DNA of 64,000 nucleotides. Source: JBOFSQ01 sp051651625 (GTDB lineage: Bacteria > Planctomycetota > Planctomycetia > Pirellulales > Thermoguttaceae). The position numbers and the translations under genes are program-made. Each line of letters starts with the position of its first letter. Positions within the stretch are counted from its first letter, which is position 1. Shown here one piece after another: positions 1 to 8,788 of the stretch. The notes beneath the pieces were generated by a model that saw nothing but the letters and a program-made list of their open reading frames with translations, made no database searches and had not been told where the DNA came from. The DNA lies in NCBI GenBank assembly GCA_051651625.1, contig JBOFSQ010000085.1, positions 53,800 through 117,799 on the forward strand. Direction: 5' to 3'.

Positions 1-242
1 GGCGAGAGTCCTGTTATGTGATCGACATCGGGTTTTGTGAGTTGTCCGAGAAACTGCCGCGCGTAAGTTGAGAGACTTTCGATATAACGACGTTGCCCTT
101 CGGCGTAGAGAGTATCGAATGCGAGCGAACTTTTCCCGCTCCCGCTGACGCCAGTGAAACAAATGAGTCGCCCGCGTGGGAGCGTGAGTCCGACGTCGCA
201 GAGATTGTGCTCCCGCGCACCTTTGACAGAAATATCATCCAT
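1..242 (-). CDS. uvrA: UvrA excinuclease ATPase, N-terminal fragment
   Basis: Only the first 80 codons lie in the window; the gene runs off the left edge. The product begins with the UvrA ATP-binding domain I: an early R-E-H-N-L segment, a Walker A loop (GVSGSGKSSLAFDTLY) and the invariant stretch EGQRRYIESLS followed by Y-A-R-Q-F-L. UvrA is the damage-sensing ATPase of nucleotide excision repair and works with UvrB. The start at 242 is the only ATG that gives the standard UvrA beginning. Zinc modules and the second ATPase half cannot be seen. A second, divergent UvrA sits at 60689-63784. The identity is seen directly; whether this copy is the housekeeping one is inference. Confidence 0.93.
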   Translation of the reverse strand, partial: MDDISVKGAREHNLCDVGLTLPRGRLICFTGVSGSGKSSLAFDTLYAEGQRRYIESLSTYARQFLGQLTKPDVDHITGLS

Positions 243-372
243 GAGTTTGTGTACTCAAATTGGTTGTGATTTTTAGCGGCGTGAATGCTTGCATCCTCGC
301 ACTTCACGAAACATCGCATTTTCGCACGAATTGCGAAAGTGTCAAGAAAGAGAGCGACGGTTGGTCGATTTC

Positions 373-582
373 GGGTAAGTAAATTTAGTTGCAGGCGTGA
401 ATGGCGTATTTGCCCCAACGGGGCGTTCCGTCCCAGTTCTAGGGCGACAGCCCTATGTTTGCGTCCTCGAACATGAACCAAGGGCCAAAGGCCCGCCATA
501 AACGAACGAATCGCAATTTTAGAGCGGGCCCTTGGCCCTACGATTTCGACGCGGTGAGTGCAGCCAAAACTTTACTACACCC
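373..582. repeat. MITE-like palindromic element, family B
   Basis: The stretch between uvrA and the HtrA gene holds no gene. It is filled by an element whose ends are inverted copies of a GGGT(GT)AGTAAA-type sequence and whose inside carries the palindrome GCCCCAACGGGGC and a second palindrome around AAGGGCC. The left arm (about 385-425) is the reverse complement of the right arm of the fuller copy at 7416-7721. No coding capacity is seen. Confidence 0.7.
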
Positions 583-605
583 ATTTTTTCAGGACAGCCC
601 AAACC

Positions 606-1778
606 TCACCGGCTCTCCTGTTCGCCCAAGACGACCTCGGTTTCTCGCACCGTCCCGTCGCGGAGAATTCGCAGCGACACACGCGACGCCGGTCGCTCGA
701 TGGCGACGAGGTGAATCAGATGACGGTCGTTCTCAACGTCGCGTCCGTTGCACGCTATAACAATGTCGCCGACATCGATCCCAGCCGCCGCCGCTGGCGA
801 CTGCGACGCAACACGACTCACTCGCGCACCGATGAGTCGTTCCATTCCGATTGCTTCGCGGCGTGCATCGTCGAACGCGGGATCGAGTTCGAGTCCGATC
901 ATCGGGCGTTTCACGCGCCCCGACGACGCGAGTTGCTCGGCGATGTAAATCGCAACGTCAATCGGCATCGCCATCGCAACGCCTTCGCTTGTCCCCGTCG
1001 TCGATGCGATAGCGGTGACGATTCCGATCACTTCGCCACGCAGGTTAACGAGTGGGCCGCCGCTGTTGCCGGGGTTTATCGCCGCGTCGGTTTGAATGAA
1101 TCCCGACAGCGGCATTGTGATTTGCCCGACCGGAATTTGATACCGGCTGGCTCCGCTGACAATCCCAAGCGACACACTTCCGCGAAGTCCGAACGGATGA
1201 CCAATCGCAATAACGAAGTCGCCAACACCGACATCACCACCCGCACCGATTCGCGCACTGGGCGGCAACGAACCGTTCGCAGTGTCAAGCAGAAGAACCG
1301 CGACATCGTAGTCGTTGTTAACGCGAACTTCGGCGACCTTGAGTCGTCGCCGGTCGAGTGTGGTGACGCGGAGCGTTTCAGACGTACTCTCGCCGACGAC
1401 GTGCCCGCTCGTGAGGACGCAAGATTTTCCCGCAAGCGTAACGACAACGCCAGCACCGGTCGCCGACTGCGTCCGTGAACGCGACGCGACTTCGTCGCTC
1501 GACTCACGAACCGATTCCAAAACAACCACCGACGGCAACACCGCTGCCGCCGCGTCCGAAACTTCGCGTCCGCGCTGGTCGCCAAAGACGAATGACGTAG
1601 AAACCGTAAACAACAGCGCGATGAATGTCAAACAAAGCCGCGCGAGCGCAAGTTCCGGTTCGGCATAGCCGAACCCTCCAGTTATCACACGCCGCAGGCG
1701 TTTGGAGGGTTCGGCTATGCCGAACCGCTGCGCGAGTGCAAGTTTCCAAACAAGCCGAATAAGAAAAGACGCCATCAT
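606..1778 (-). CDS. HtrA/DegP-like secreted serine protease with one PDZ domain
   Basis: A 390-residue trypsin-fold protease of the HtrA type, which would degrade or refold damaged proteins in the cell envelope. The triad is visible: His126 in TSGHVV, Asp158 in DYDVAVL and Ser239 in NPGNSGGPL. A C-terminal PDZ domain (about 290-385) carries GIDVGDIVIACNGRDV. The ATG at 1778 overlaps the stop codon of the upstream TPR gene as TGATG, so the two are translationally coupled. The N-terminus is odd: before the hydrophobic core (CLTFIALLFTVSTSFVF, about 49-65) about 30 residues are encoded by an in-frame palindromic repeat, giving the mirrored segments RFGIAEPS and GGFGYAEPE. The family call is firm; export in spite of the insertion is inferred. 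Confidence 0.9.
   Translation of the reverse strand: MMASFLIRLVWKLALAQRFGIAEPSKRLRRVITGGFGYAEPELALARLCLTFIALLFTVSTSFVFGDQRGREVSDAAAAVLPSVVVLESVRESSDEVASRSRTQSATGAGVVVTLAGKSCVLTSGHVVGESTSETLRVTTLDRRRLKVAEVRVNNDYDVAVLLLDTANGSLPPSARIGAGGDVGVGDFVIAIGHPFGLRGSVSLGIVSGASRYQIPVGQITMPLSGFIQTDAAINPGNSGGPLVNLRGEVIGIVTAIASTTGTSEGVAMAMPIDVAIYIAEQLASSGRVKRPMIGLELDPAFDDARREAIGMERLIGARVSRVASQSPAAAAGIDVGDIVIACNGRDVENDRHLIHLVAIERPASRVSLRILRDGTVRETEVVLGEQESR
1651..1757. repeat. MITE-like palindromic element, family A, inserted in frame
   Basis: This copy lies inside the N-terminal coding region of the HtrA gene. Two inverted arms of GGTTCGGCATAGCCGAACC flank a spacer, and the flank at 1738-1757 matches the terminal sequence of the intact copy at 13245-13390 (a TTCGGAAA-type end followed by CACTCGCGC). 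The other terminus is not recognisable, so this copy is truncated or diverged. It keeps the reading frame open. Confidence 0.85.
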
Positions 1779-2518
1779 CACGGCCCGTACTTCATCTGGA
1801 GCGAATCGTACATCGCACGATTTTCTGGCGACATCTTTGGCGAGAGTGTGTCGAGTGGGAGCCGGGCCTTGTCGAACCAGACTTTTGCGCGGGCCGTTTC
1901 GCCGAGTTGTTCGAGCGTGTTTGCGAGGTGAAGGACGTAGATCGGCCCTTCGCACGAGAGCATCACCGCACGTTCAAAGACGGGGAGCGCATCGACGGGA
2001 TTTCCCGAATTGACAAGCACGAGTCCTTTGCTATCGAGAAGCGGGACGTTGTCGGGAAATGTTTGGAGCGACTGGTCGAGGAGGTTGAGTGCGGCGGTGT
2101 GGTCGCCTTGCGCACTTGAGAGGAGCAGGGCGTAGTTGTTTGCGAGGATCATCGAGAGTGGTGAACCGTTCGGAGCAGCCGCCATCGCGCGCTGGTAGAT
2201 CGACGCGGCTCGCTGCGGCTGACGACGAAACGTCCAGTAACTTGCGAGCTGCGCGAGCGTCGCCGGATCGGTGAGCGGACTCGGCGGCTGCACCATTTCT
2301 TGTGGCGTCATCTCCAGTCCTACTTCATACGTCCCTTGCATATTCGCAGGGAGCGTGACGCCGCTGAAAGATGTCGGGCGTGGAAACTTGACGTAATAAC
2401 CGTCGCCGACCTGCGTAAGCTGCGGTTTCTCGGCAGCCGCCGGTGCCTGCCCCGACACGAACGAACTTCCGAACAGACTGACCGCCACCAGACCAGAACA
2501 CAACAAGATTTTTTTCAT
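1778..2518 (-). CDS. Secreted tetratricopeptide-repeat protein
   Basis: A 246-residue protein with a cleavable signal peptide (MKKILL start, hydrophobic to about residue 20, cleavage near SFVSGQA). Residues 90-230 contain TPR helices: segments such as ALLLSSAQGDHTAALNLLDQ and AKVWFDKARLP have the A-x3-Y/F helix-pair spacing. TPR domains hold protein partners. A GGAG ribosome site lies 8 bases before ATG 2518. It is the first gene of a coupled pair with the HtrA protease, so a substrate- or client-holding role for that protease is a reasonable but unproven guess. Confidence 0.75.
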   Translation of the reverse strand: MKKILLCSGLVAVSLFGSSFVSGQAPAAAEKPQLTQVGDGYYVKFPRPTSFSGVTLPANMQGTYEVGLEMTPQEMVQPPSPLTDPATLAQLASYWTFRRQPQRAASIYQRAMAAAPNGSPLSMILANNYALLLSSAQGDHTAALNLLDQSLQTFPDNVPLLDSKGLVLVNSGNPVDALPVFERAVMLSCEGPIYVLHLANTLEQLGETARAKVWFDKARLPLDTLSPKMSPENRAMYDSLQMKYGP

Positions 2519-2712
2519 ATCAGACTCTCCAGACCCGTTACGGGTCGATTTGTAGGCTTCGCCCTCTGGCGTACCGCGGCCTCGCTGGGCCGCTACCGTT
2601 TTCTTGCGGGAAATTCAAACCGACTTGAGTACAAACAAACGAGCAACCGCCTCAACTAACATGTCAACGAGTCTATCGGCAACAGGCGTATTGTCAAGGA
2701 GTGCTCCGTTTT

Positions 2713-2795
2713 GGGTGTGTAAAACCAGCTTGTACGATGACATCGGTTGTCCGAGTTTTATCCCCGTTGTGGCAAATGCGCCATTCACCTCTCGC
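2713..2795. repeat. Deleted copy of family-B palindromic element
   Basis: The gap 2519-2964 has no convincing gene. It contains a short derivative of the family-B element: a GGGTGTGTAAAAC end, then CATCGGTTGTCCGAG and a GGCAAATGCGCCATTCAC segment that match the interior of the copy at 7416-7721. At 2527-2560 there is also a different repeat (GACCCGTTACGGG followed by TTCGCCCTC) that recurs at 54285-54318. Confidence 0.6.
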
Positions 2796-2964
2796 CTCAA
2801 CTTTTTCTCCCCCGCCCCTTGTCGCCCGGCCAAAAGCGGCTAAACTTCCGCCCGTGGGAAATTGACCCACACAAAAGAGCTTTTGAGTGTTTTTGTGGGA
2901 AACAAGCCCGCAAGTTTTTCGAGATTCTGCGATTTACAGTGTCGGGACGTTTTCAAGGCGAGTC

Positions 2965-3450
2965 ATGAGCGACGCGGCCCCACTCATTCTAGGCGAATTC
3001 ACGCGGAAGCTCGATGAGCGGTTCCGTTTGTCGCTGCCGAATGAACTGCTGGAACTGTTCCAACCGCAAGACGGCGGATGCGTCGTTGCGAAGGAGCGTT
3101 CGGGGTGTCTCTCGCTTTGGGATCGAAACGTGTGGCAGTCGCGGCTTGATGACCGCGTTGCACTCGTTCAGCAACGGATGAAACTCGGCGACTTGCAACA
3201 GCGCGTCCCCGAACTACAAACATTTGGTCGCTTGCTTTCGACACGGCACCGCCCCGTCGAACTCGAAGAACGCGGACGGCTGTTGTTACCGGAAGGATTC
3301 CGCGACTTTTTGGAAGTCCCCGCGAAGGGCGAGGTTATCGTCGTCGGTGCGATGGTGTGCGTAGAAATCTGGAACCCAAAACGGTGGTTCGAATTCGTAA
3401 ACCAAGACATCACGCGATTCTCGGAGTTGCTTGATACACTTTCGCATTGA
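2965..3450 (+). CDS. mraZ: MraZ transcription factor / division-cluster regulator
   Basis: A 161-residue protein made of two SpoVT/AbrB-like MraZ halves: LGEFTRKLDERFRLSLP (about 7-23) and RPVELEERGRLLLP (about 94-107), each holding the D/E-x-[KR]-G/F-R-x-x-L-P motif. MraZ binds DNA at the dcw cell-division cluster as a multimeric ring. Here it is not followed by rsmH, ftsL or other dcw genes; a repeat-filled gap and an unrelated membrane protein come next, as is common in planctomycetes, whose division genes are dispersed or missing. The start at 2965 gives the usual MraZ N-terminus. The family is clear; its targets in this organism are unknown. Confidence 0.9.
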   Translation: MSDAAPLILGEFTRKLDERFRLSLPNELLELFQPQDGGCVVAKERSGCLSLWDRNVWQSRLDDRVALVQQRMKLGDLQQRVPELQTFGRLLSTRHRPVELEERGRLLLPEGFRDFLEVPAKGEVIVVGAMVCVEIWNPKRWFEFVNQDITRFSELLDTLSH

Positions 3451-3485
3451 TTGATTTTTGCGCCGTTCACGGTTGATTTTCATGT

Positions 3486-3632
3486 CCGTCATTCCTGCGA
3501 AGGCAGGAATCCAAATCACACGCATCAAGCAGACGCGACAGCGGAACAAGTGTGCGATAGGAGTCGGTGCCATGTGTGCAATTGTGTTGGCTATGGTTTT
3601 CCTTTAGATTCCTGCCTACGCAGGAATGACGA
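3486..3632. repeat. Inverted pair of GGAATCC-type interspersed palindromes
   Basis: The gap 3451-3859 carries no gene. Two copies of a short palindromic repeat (ATTCCTGCGAAGGCAGGAAT at 3491-3510 and ATTCCTGCCTACGCAGGAAT near 3609-3628) face each other. The same family (TCATTCCCGCG..CGGGAATC) recurs near 11645, 17233, 25630, 36281, 40097 and 41266. The segment after the first copy (ACACGCATCAAGCAGACG) is shared with 41290-41325. Confidence 0.7.
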
Positions 3633-3859
3633 AACAAACCTTGAATGACGAAACAAACCTTGGTTCAGAAGATTTTTTTGGCGTTGATCGGTGGGTCTTG
3701 CGGCTTTTGGCTACCTTAATTCGGTCGTCACCCGAATCGGGGAAAGCAAGTCAAACCCATTAGGTGGTTGGAAGCACGGGAGACGTACTTGAGCAGAGGT
3801 CTCCCAGACCCACCGACCGACGCCAAATGAGAGGAGAGGGACTAGAGGCGAGAGGCGAC

Positions 3860-5926
3860 ATGAATTTCGTCAAAACCAAACTCGCGCTCTTCGGGCGACG
3901 CCTTCGGCGGGCAGCGGCGACGGATGGCGTCGCAGCAATCTTGACTGCCGCCACAATTCTGGCGTGGTGCAGTTTTCTCGCCGACTTCACGTTTGGTCTG
4001 CCGCTCGGTCTGCGAACCACAATTCTCATCGCCGCAACTTCGATGGCAGCGTGGTGGATTCGGACGCGAATAGTTTGGCTCTACGTTTTCCCGTTCTCGT
4101 CGCGTGAACTCGCCGCCGCAATCGAACGCCGCGAACCGTCGCTCAACGGAACGCTTCTCACCGCAGTCGAACACGGCCAGCGCGATGCGAGTTCGGAGTT
4201 TTACAACGCAACCGTCGCTCACGCAATCGACGTTTTGCAACGCGAACCGCACGCAACCGAAGTCAATCGCAACGTCGTACTTCGCCGCGTGATTGTGATG
4301 TTCGCACTGCTCGTTCCGACAATTTTCGCCGCTGCGTTACAACCAGCAACAGCGAAACTGTGGTGGTCGCGCAACGTGTTACTTTCAAATCGTGCGTGGC
4401 CAAACGACACCGACATCGTTGTCGAAGGATTCGGCGAAGACGGAATCTGCCGCATCCCGCGCGGCGAGGCGTTCACGCTCACCGTTCGCACACGCGACGG
4501 ACGCAGACGCACGCCAGACAAAATCCAAGTCCAAATTGGACGCGAACGCATTGTCATCGACGAGTTTCAAGTCGCCAAAATGAGCGACCACGACGTTCGC
4601 ATCTTCACGCGAACGATCCCCGATGTGACCGAGTCGTTCGATCTCGTCGTGAGTGGCGGCGGCGTGAGACGCGACGGACTGCGTGTCGAAGCGGTGCCGC
4701 GTCCACAAATTCTTGATACCGAAATACTCGTCACGCCGCCAGCGTACTTGCGTCAAGAACCGGCGCGAATCTCGCTCACCAGCGGCACCGCAATCGTCGC
4801 CGACGGCAGCGACGTTACGCTCGTTGCGAAAACTTCGCCGCGAGTTCGCACCGTCAAAGTTGTGAAACGTACTGGAACTTCCGGCGCGATCAGTAACGCT
4901 GAACACACTTTCTCCGCGAACACGCTCACCGCGAATCTTGGCATTCTCCGCGACACGACTGCGATCACGATCAATCTCGAAGACGAGTACGCGATCACGA
5001 GTCATCCGCTCGTTCTCACGTTTACGGTTCGCCGCGACAGTTCGCCGCAGGTTGTTGTGAAGTGTGTTGGCGTTGCGGCGTCGCTCACGCCGGACGCGGT
5101 CGTCCCGATTGAGGGGAACGTCACCGACGACAACGCCATCGAAAACGTCACGCTCTGCGCGAAGGCGATACGTCTGGCAAACGCAGAAGAAAACTCCGCG
5201 ACGGAAGAGATCGTGTCGCGTAATCTTGTCGCCGATTGCGGACGCGCGGCGTACACGATCTCGTCGTCGTTCGCGGTCGAATCGTTGCAACTCCGCGAAG
5301 GCGACACGTTATCGCTCTGGGTTGACGCGACCGACAACGAACGGCTCGACACCACAACCGGACAACTCGGACGCAGCGAAGTTTTCACGTTCAAAGTCGT
5401 CTCGCGCGAGACGCTGCTTGCAACGCTTGAGACGCAAGAGATCGTTTTGCGTCAACGTCTCGACGGTGCGATCCACGAAGTCGAGACGACGCGCGATGTG
5501 GCGATGTCAACCGACGTTCCCGACACGATTCGTACACAGCTCGTCCGCGACGCGCAGCGGCAGCGTTACGAAATGGAGACGATTGCAACGTCGCTCGAAG
5601 AGATGCGGAGGCAGCGTGAGAACAATCGCGTGTTAGACGCAACGTCGCGCGAGCGACTCGCGGGGATCGTGTCGCCGCTCCGCGAACTCGCCGAAGACAC
5701 AATCCCCGCCGCCGAAAAGACGTTCCGCGAATCGCCGCTGAACGACGCCGCCGCAAAACTCGATGAGATCGCAAGCACGATGCGCGAAGTCCGCGACAAA
5801 ATGCTCGAACTCGAATCTTACGGAGAACTGCTAGAACGATTCCGCGAACTCATCCGCAACCAGCAAGACCTCCGCGACGCCACAAAGCGCGAACACAGCG
5901 ACGCACTGCGACGACTGACGGAGTGA
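3860..5926 (+). CDS. Large membrane-anchored protein of planctomycete type (DUF4175-like)
   Basis: A 688-residue protein. The N-terminus has two close membrane helices (about 28-47 and 55-75) and a third near 140-160; the long remainder is beta-rich and then, from about residue 510, strongly charged and helical with coiled-coil character (repeated RQRYEMETIATSLEEMRRQ-like heptads). This layout resembles the DUF4175-type proteins found beside MoxR/BatA genes, but none of those genes is here, so the family name is tentative. ATG 3860 was chosen because it starts just before the first helix and follows a purine-rich GAGGCGAGAGGCG tract. It is transcribed toward a bidirectional terminator and the oppositely oriented oxidoreductase gene. 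Confidence 0.6.
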   Translation: MNFVKTKLALFGRRLRRAAATDGVAAILTAATILAWCSFLADFTFGLPLGLRTTILIAATSMAAWWIRTRIVWLYVFPFSSRELAAAIERREPSLNGTLLTAVEHGQRDASSEFYNATVAHAIDVLQREPHATEVNRNVVLRRVIVMFALLVPTIFAAALQPATAKLWWSRNVLLSNRAWPNDTDIVVEGFGEDGICRIPRGEAFTLTVRTRDGRRRTPDKIQVQIGRERIVIDEFQVAKMSDHDVRIFTRTIPDVTESFDLVVSGGGVRRDGLRVEAVPRPQILDTEILVTPPAYLRQEPARISLTSGTAIVADGSDVTLVAKTSPRVRTVKVVKRTGTSGAISNAEHTFSANTLTANLGILRDTTAITINLEDEYAITSHPLVLTFTVRRDSSPQVVVKCVGVAASLTPDAVVPIEGNVTDDNAIENVTLCAKAIRLANAEENSATEEIVSRNLVADCGRAAYTISSSFAVESLQLREGDTLSLWVDATDNERLDTTTGQLGRSEVFTFKVVSRETLLATLETQEIVLRQRLDGAIHEVETTRDVAMSTDVPDTIRTQLVRDAQRQRYEMETIATSLEEMRRQRENNRVLDATSRERLAGIVSPLRELAEDTIPAAEKTFRESPLNDAAAKLDEIASTMREVRDKMLELESYGELLERFRELIRNQQDLRDATKREHSDALRRLTE

Positions 5927-5934
5927 GTTCAGCT

Positions 5935-5976
5935 CGATAAGACCTATAGGTCGCATAGGTCCTATAGGTCTTATCG
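5935..5976. terminator. Palindrome between convergent genes, probable bidirectional terminator
   Basis: A near-perfect inverted repeat (GATAAGACCTATAGG arms around a short loop) lies between the stop codons of two converging genes. Related TAGGTCCTATAGGTC palindromes occur at 15431-15482 and 18535-18576, so it is also a dispersed repeat. The terminator role is inferred from position. Confidence 0.55.
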
Positions 5977-6001
5977 AATCGTGCAACCGCTCACCGCACC
6001 T

Positions 6002-7306
6002 CTACCACCCCGTTCGCCATTCGCGGTTTAAGAGTGCGTTGGCGGTGGCGTCGTTGGTTTGGAGTTTTGCGGCGTCCCACGTCAGTTTTTTGCCGGTGCG
6101 GTACGCGACCGTTCCGAGCAAGACGGCTTCGGCGAGCGTCCCCGAATAATCGAAGTTGCACGATGTCGTTCCGCCGTTTTTGATCGCGCCGAGCCACTCA
6201 GCGTGGTGCCCCGGTGACGGCGGAATCGTCTCGACACGTTTGAAGTCTTGAAACTTTTCAGTCGGATACAAATGATGCTCGCCGTAATTTGACAGCAACA
6301 TTCCGTCTGTCCCAACGAACAACACACCCGCGCCCCACTCTGGAAGTTTCTGTTCGGCAAGAATCGCCGGACGCCGCTGGTGGTCATACCAAGTTAACGT
6401 TATCGCACCGTGCTTGTCGGTCTTCGGGTAAGTATATTTAACCGAGAGGTCGAGCGGGCAACTTACAGGATCGAACTCTGGCCCGTCGGCTTCAATCATT
6501 GTCGGGTGACGCAGACCGAGTGCCCAAAACGGCAAGTCCATGTAGTGGCACGCCATATCGCCGAGCGTCCCGTTTCCGAACGGCCAAAACGAACGCCAGT
6601 TCCCGCCGAAGTACGCAGGATTATAGTCACACATCGGCGCGGGGCCGATCCAAAGATTCCAGTCGATCTCGGCTGGTACGTCGAACTTCCCTTCCGCAAG
6701 TTTCTTCCCGCCCCAACCGGTGCCGCACCAAACGTGAACATCCGTAACGTCGCCGATAGCGTTTGCTTGAATAAGCTCGACGACGCGGCGATAGTTTGGT
6801 TCGGCGTGAATTTGCGTCCCCATCTGCGTGACCAACTTTTTCTCGGCGGCGGTTTTGATCATCTTTCGCACTTCGCCGACGGTGTAGGCGAGCGGCTTTT
6901 CGGTGTAGCAGTGTATTCCGCGTTCCATCGCAGCGAGTGAACAGATTGCGTGCGTGTGGTCGGGCGTGCTGACGGTGCAGGCGTCGAGTTTGTCGCCAAC
7001 GGCGTCGAGCATTTTGCGGAAGTCGCGGAACCGCTGGGCAGACGGATTTTGTTCGCCGGCGGCATTGAGATTGTTGAGACTCACGTCGCAGAGTCCGACG
7101 TAGTTTTCACCGCGGACATTCTGAACGCTGTAGTTCCCCATCCCGCCGACGCCGATGCTTGCGACATTCAATTTGCTGGACAGATTCTGTCCGCGAATGA
7201 CCGGTGGCGAAACGACGGACGACAAAATCGTCCCGCCTGCGACGACCGCTGCGGTCGTCTTGAGAAAGTCGCGGCGCGAAGTGTTGGTGCGTGAAACTCT
7301 TTTCAT
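6002..7306 (-). CDS. Gfo/Idh/MocA-family oxidoreductase with twin-arginine leader
   Basis: A 434-residue NAD(P)-dependent oxidoreductase. The leader has the twin-arginine motif SRRDFLKT and a hydrophobic stretch ending near PPVIRGQ. A Rossmann fold follows (VASIGVGGMGNY, about 45-56), then the EKPL motif (HCYTEKPLAYT) that carries the conserved lysine of this family, and the C-terminal sheet domain with TGWGG and FGNGTLGDMACHYMD. Members act on sugars or inositols, often tightly holding the cofactor; the substrate here is unknown. Planctomycetes have many exported paralogs. An AAAGG ribosome site precedes ATG 7306. The two tatA/B genes at 53.7-54.3 kb would serve its export. Confidence 0.92.
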   Translation of the reverse strand: MKRVSRTNTSRRDFLKTTAAVVAGGTILSSVVSPPVIRGQNLSSKLNVASIGVGGMGNYSVQNVRGENYVGLCDVSLNNLNAAGEQNPSAQRFRDFRKMLDAVGDKLDACTVSTPDHTHAICSLAAMERGIHCYTEKPLAYTVGEVRKMIKTAAEKKLVTQMGTQIHAEPNYRRVVELIQANAIGDVTDVHVWCGTGWGGKKLAEGKFDVPAEIDWNLWIGPAPMCDYNPAYFGGNWRSFWPFGNGTLGDMACHYMDLPFWALGLRHPTMIEADGPEFDPVSCPLDLSVKYTYPKTDKHGAITLTWYDHQRRPAILAEQKLPEWGAGVLFVGTDGMLLSNYGEHHLYPTEKFQDFKRVETIPPSPGHHAEWLGAIKNGGTTSCNFDYSGTLAEAVLLGTVAYRTGKKLTWDAAKLQTNDATANALLNREWRTGW

Positions 7307-7415
7307 TGCAAAACCCTTTCTGAAGTGGTGACAACAACCTGACCGAAAACGGAGCGTGAAGTATAACGCCGTCCGCGACGTTGCGAAGTGCGGGGCGCGA
7401 AAACGGAGGGAGGCT

Positions 7416-7721
7416 GGGTGTAGTAAAATCTGATTGCACACGAACATCGGTTGTCCGAGTTTTCGCCCCAACGGGGCGACAGAACTTAGCCGTGGGTGAG
7501 CGGTATTCCGCGAACCCACGGTACGCAGCCACATTAGAATTCGTAGCCCCAACGGGGCGTAAGAACCGTTGTACGCGGCCCAATTCTTGCGCCCCGTTGG
7601 GGCTTTCTGGTTTTGGACTTCCCGTACCGTGGGTTCGCTTCGCTCACCCACGGCTAAGCTCTTGCAGCCCCGTTGGGGCAAATACGCCATTCCACGCCTG
7701 CAACTAGATTTTACTACCCCC
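7416..7721. repeat. MITE-like palindromic element, family B (fullest copy)
   Basis: About 306 bases fill most of the gap between two genes. Terminal inverted repeats are GGGTGTAGTAAAATCTG at the left and the complementary AGATTTTACTACCCC at the right. Inside are four GCCCCAACGGGGC-type palindrome halves and an inverted pair of CCGTGGGTTCGC / GCGAACCCACGG. There is no transposase, so it would need to be moved by an element elsewhere. Confidence 0.75.
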
Positions 7722-7742
7722 GTGATGTCTCACAGAACCTCA

Positions 7743-8654
7743 CTACACACCCGCCTTCAAAACGAGTGCCACGACGACTAGCAGGCCGAAGAGTGTGCTC
7801 ACCTGTGCGGTTTGCGAATCGGCGTCGGGTGGGTACGGCGAACGCTCAAGCCGACCGAGAAGTCGCCACGCCGGAACAATCGTTAACCACGTCAAGCCGA
7901 GCCACGGCGTTCCGAACGGCGTTACAAACGACATTGCCGCCAAGAGTGCCGCGTACACAAACGCGCCGCAAACAAGTCCGCGAAAAAGTTTCAGACTCCC
8001 CGCGCGGCCCAAGATAATCGCAAGAGTTTTGATGTTTGCGGCAGTGTCGGTCTCGATGTCGCGGATGTTGTTCGCAAACAAAACCAGCGCAACCCAAACG
8101 CCAATCAGCGGCGACACCAGCAGCGCGCCCAGCGAAAGTTGTTGGCTCTGAACCAGACACGCTCCTTCCACCAAGAGCGGCCCCCAAAGAAGAAAGAATA
8201 TCAGTTCGCTGGCCGCACCGCGATATTTGTACCCAAAACGCAAACCGCCACCGCTGTAGAAGTACGTCGCCACCATCGCCACAGCTCCGATCCAGACGAT
8301 CTGAATAGAGCGAAAGTACGTCAACGTCACCCCAATCACCGCCGCCACCGCGAGAAACGCCATCCCTTCCCAAAACACGAAACGCAGCGACAGCAGCCCA
8401 CTCAAGACCGCGTGATACTTGAGACGTTCGGGCGGAAGAGTTGCGTTGTCAACGCCACTTACGGTGTCGAAGTAATCGTTGATGACGTTTCCGCCGGTGT
8501 GAAAAGCGACAACTCCGATGACCGTCAGCAACAACCAGCCCCACGCAATCTGCGTGATCGGCACGCCAGAAACGAGCGTCCCAATAAGCACCGCAACGAC
8601 AGAAAACGTCAGCGACCACGGTCGCGTCGAGAGAAAATATGGGGCGAGAGACAT
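7743..8654 (-). CDS. menA: UbiA-family prenyltransferase, likely MenA (DHNA polyprenyltransferase)
   Basis: A 303-residue integral membrane protein with eight or nine helices. Both aspartate-rich motifs are present: NVINDYFDTVSGVD (about 58-71) and NNIRDIETDTAANIKTLA (about 182-199); the second is the form typical of MenA, which joins a polyprenyl chain to 1,4-dihydroxy-2-naphthoate in menaquinone synthesis. The menG/ubiE methyltransferase at 54390-55136 would do the next step. ATG 8654 gives the normal MenA start (SLAPYFLSTRPWSL). The upstream bases hold a CTAGAGGCGAG repeat similar to that before the gene at 3860. MenA is preferred over other UbiA members, though a UbiA-like role is not excluded. 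Confidence 0.82.
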   Translation of the reverse strand: MSLAPYFLSTRPWSLTFSVVAVLIGTLVSGVPITQIAWGWLLLTVIGVVAFHTGGNVINDYFDTVSGVDNATLPPERLKYHAVLSGLLSLRFVFWEGMAFLAVAAVIGVTLTYFRSIQIVWIGAVAMVATYFYSGGGLRFGYKYRGAASELIFFLLWGPLLVEGACLVQSQQLSLGALLVSPLIGVWVALVLFANNIRDIETDTAANIKTLAIILGRAGSLKLFRGLVCGAFVYAALLAAMSFVTPFGTPWLGLTWLTIVPAWRLLGRLERSPYPPDADSQTAQVSTLFGLLVVVALVLKAGV

Positions 8655-8737
8655 GAGGCGAGGGGCTAGAGGCGAGGGACGAGTCTGGTGTGGCATTGTA
8701 CGCCACGCCGTAGCAGCGTCAACTGGGCAAACGGCAA

Positions 8738-8788
8738 TAGTCTTGTTGGAAATTTGCACTCGCACAGCGGTTCGGCTATGCCGAACCT
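8738..8788. repeat. Solo arm of family-A palindromic element
   Basis: The gap 8655-9065 has no convincing gene. It holds a short copy of the family-A element: the terminal sequence TAGTCTTGTTGGAAA, then TTGCACTCGCACAGCGG, then one GGTTCGGCTATGCCGAACC palindrome. The second arm and the middle are missing, as if the two arms recombined. The stretch TTTTTGGTACAATCC at 8877-8891 resembles the -10 region upstream of 26453 and may be a promoter for the next gene. Confidence 0.7.

Noticed and set aside
558..1478. Open frame of 306 codons on the plus strand
   Set aside because: Antisense to the HtrA gene, whose catalytic motifs are clear.
2615..2833. Small open frame on the minus strand
   Set aside because: It runs through a degraded family-B repeat.
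4385..5290. Open frame of 301 codons on the minus strand
   Set aside because: Antisense to the large membrane protein gene and arginine-rich, with no recognisable fold.
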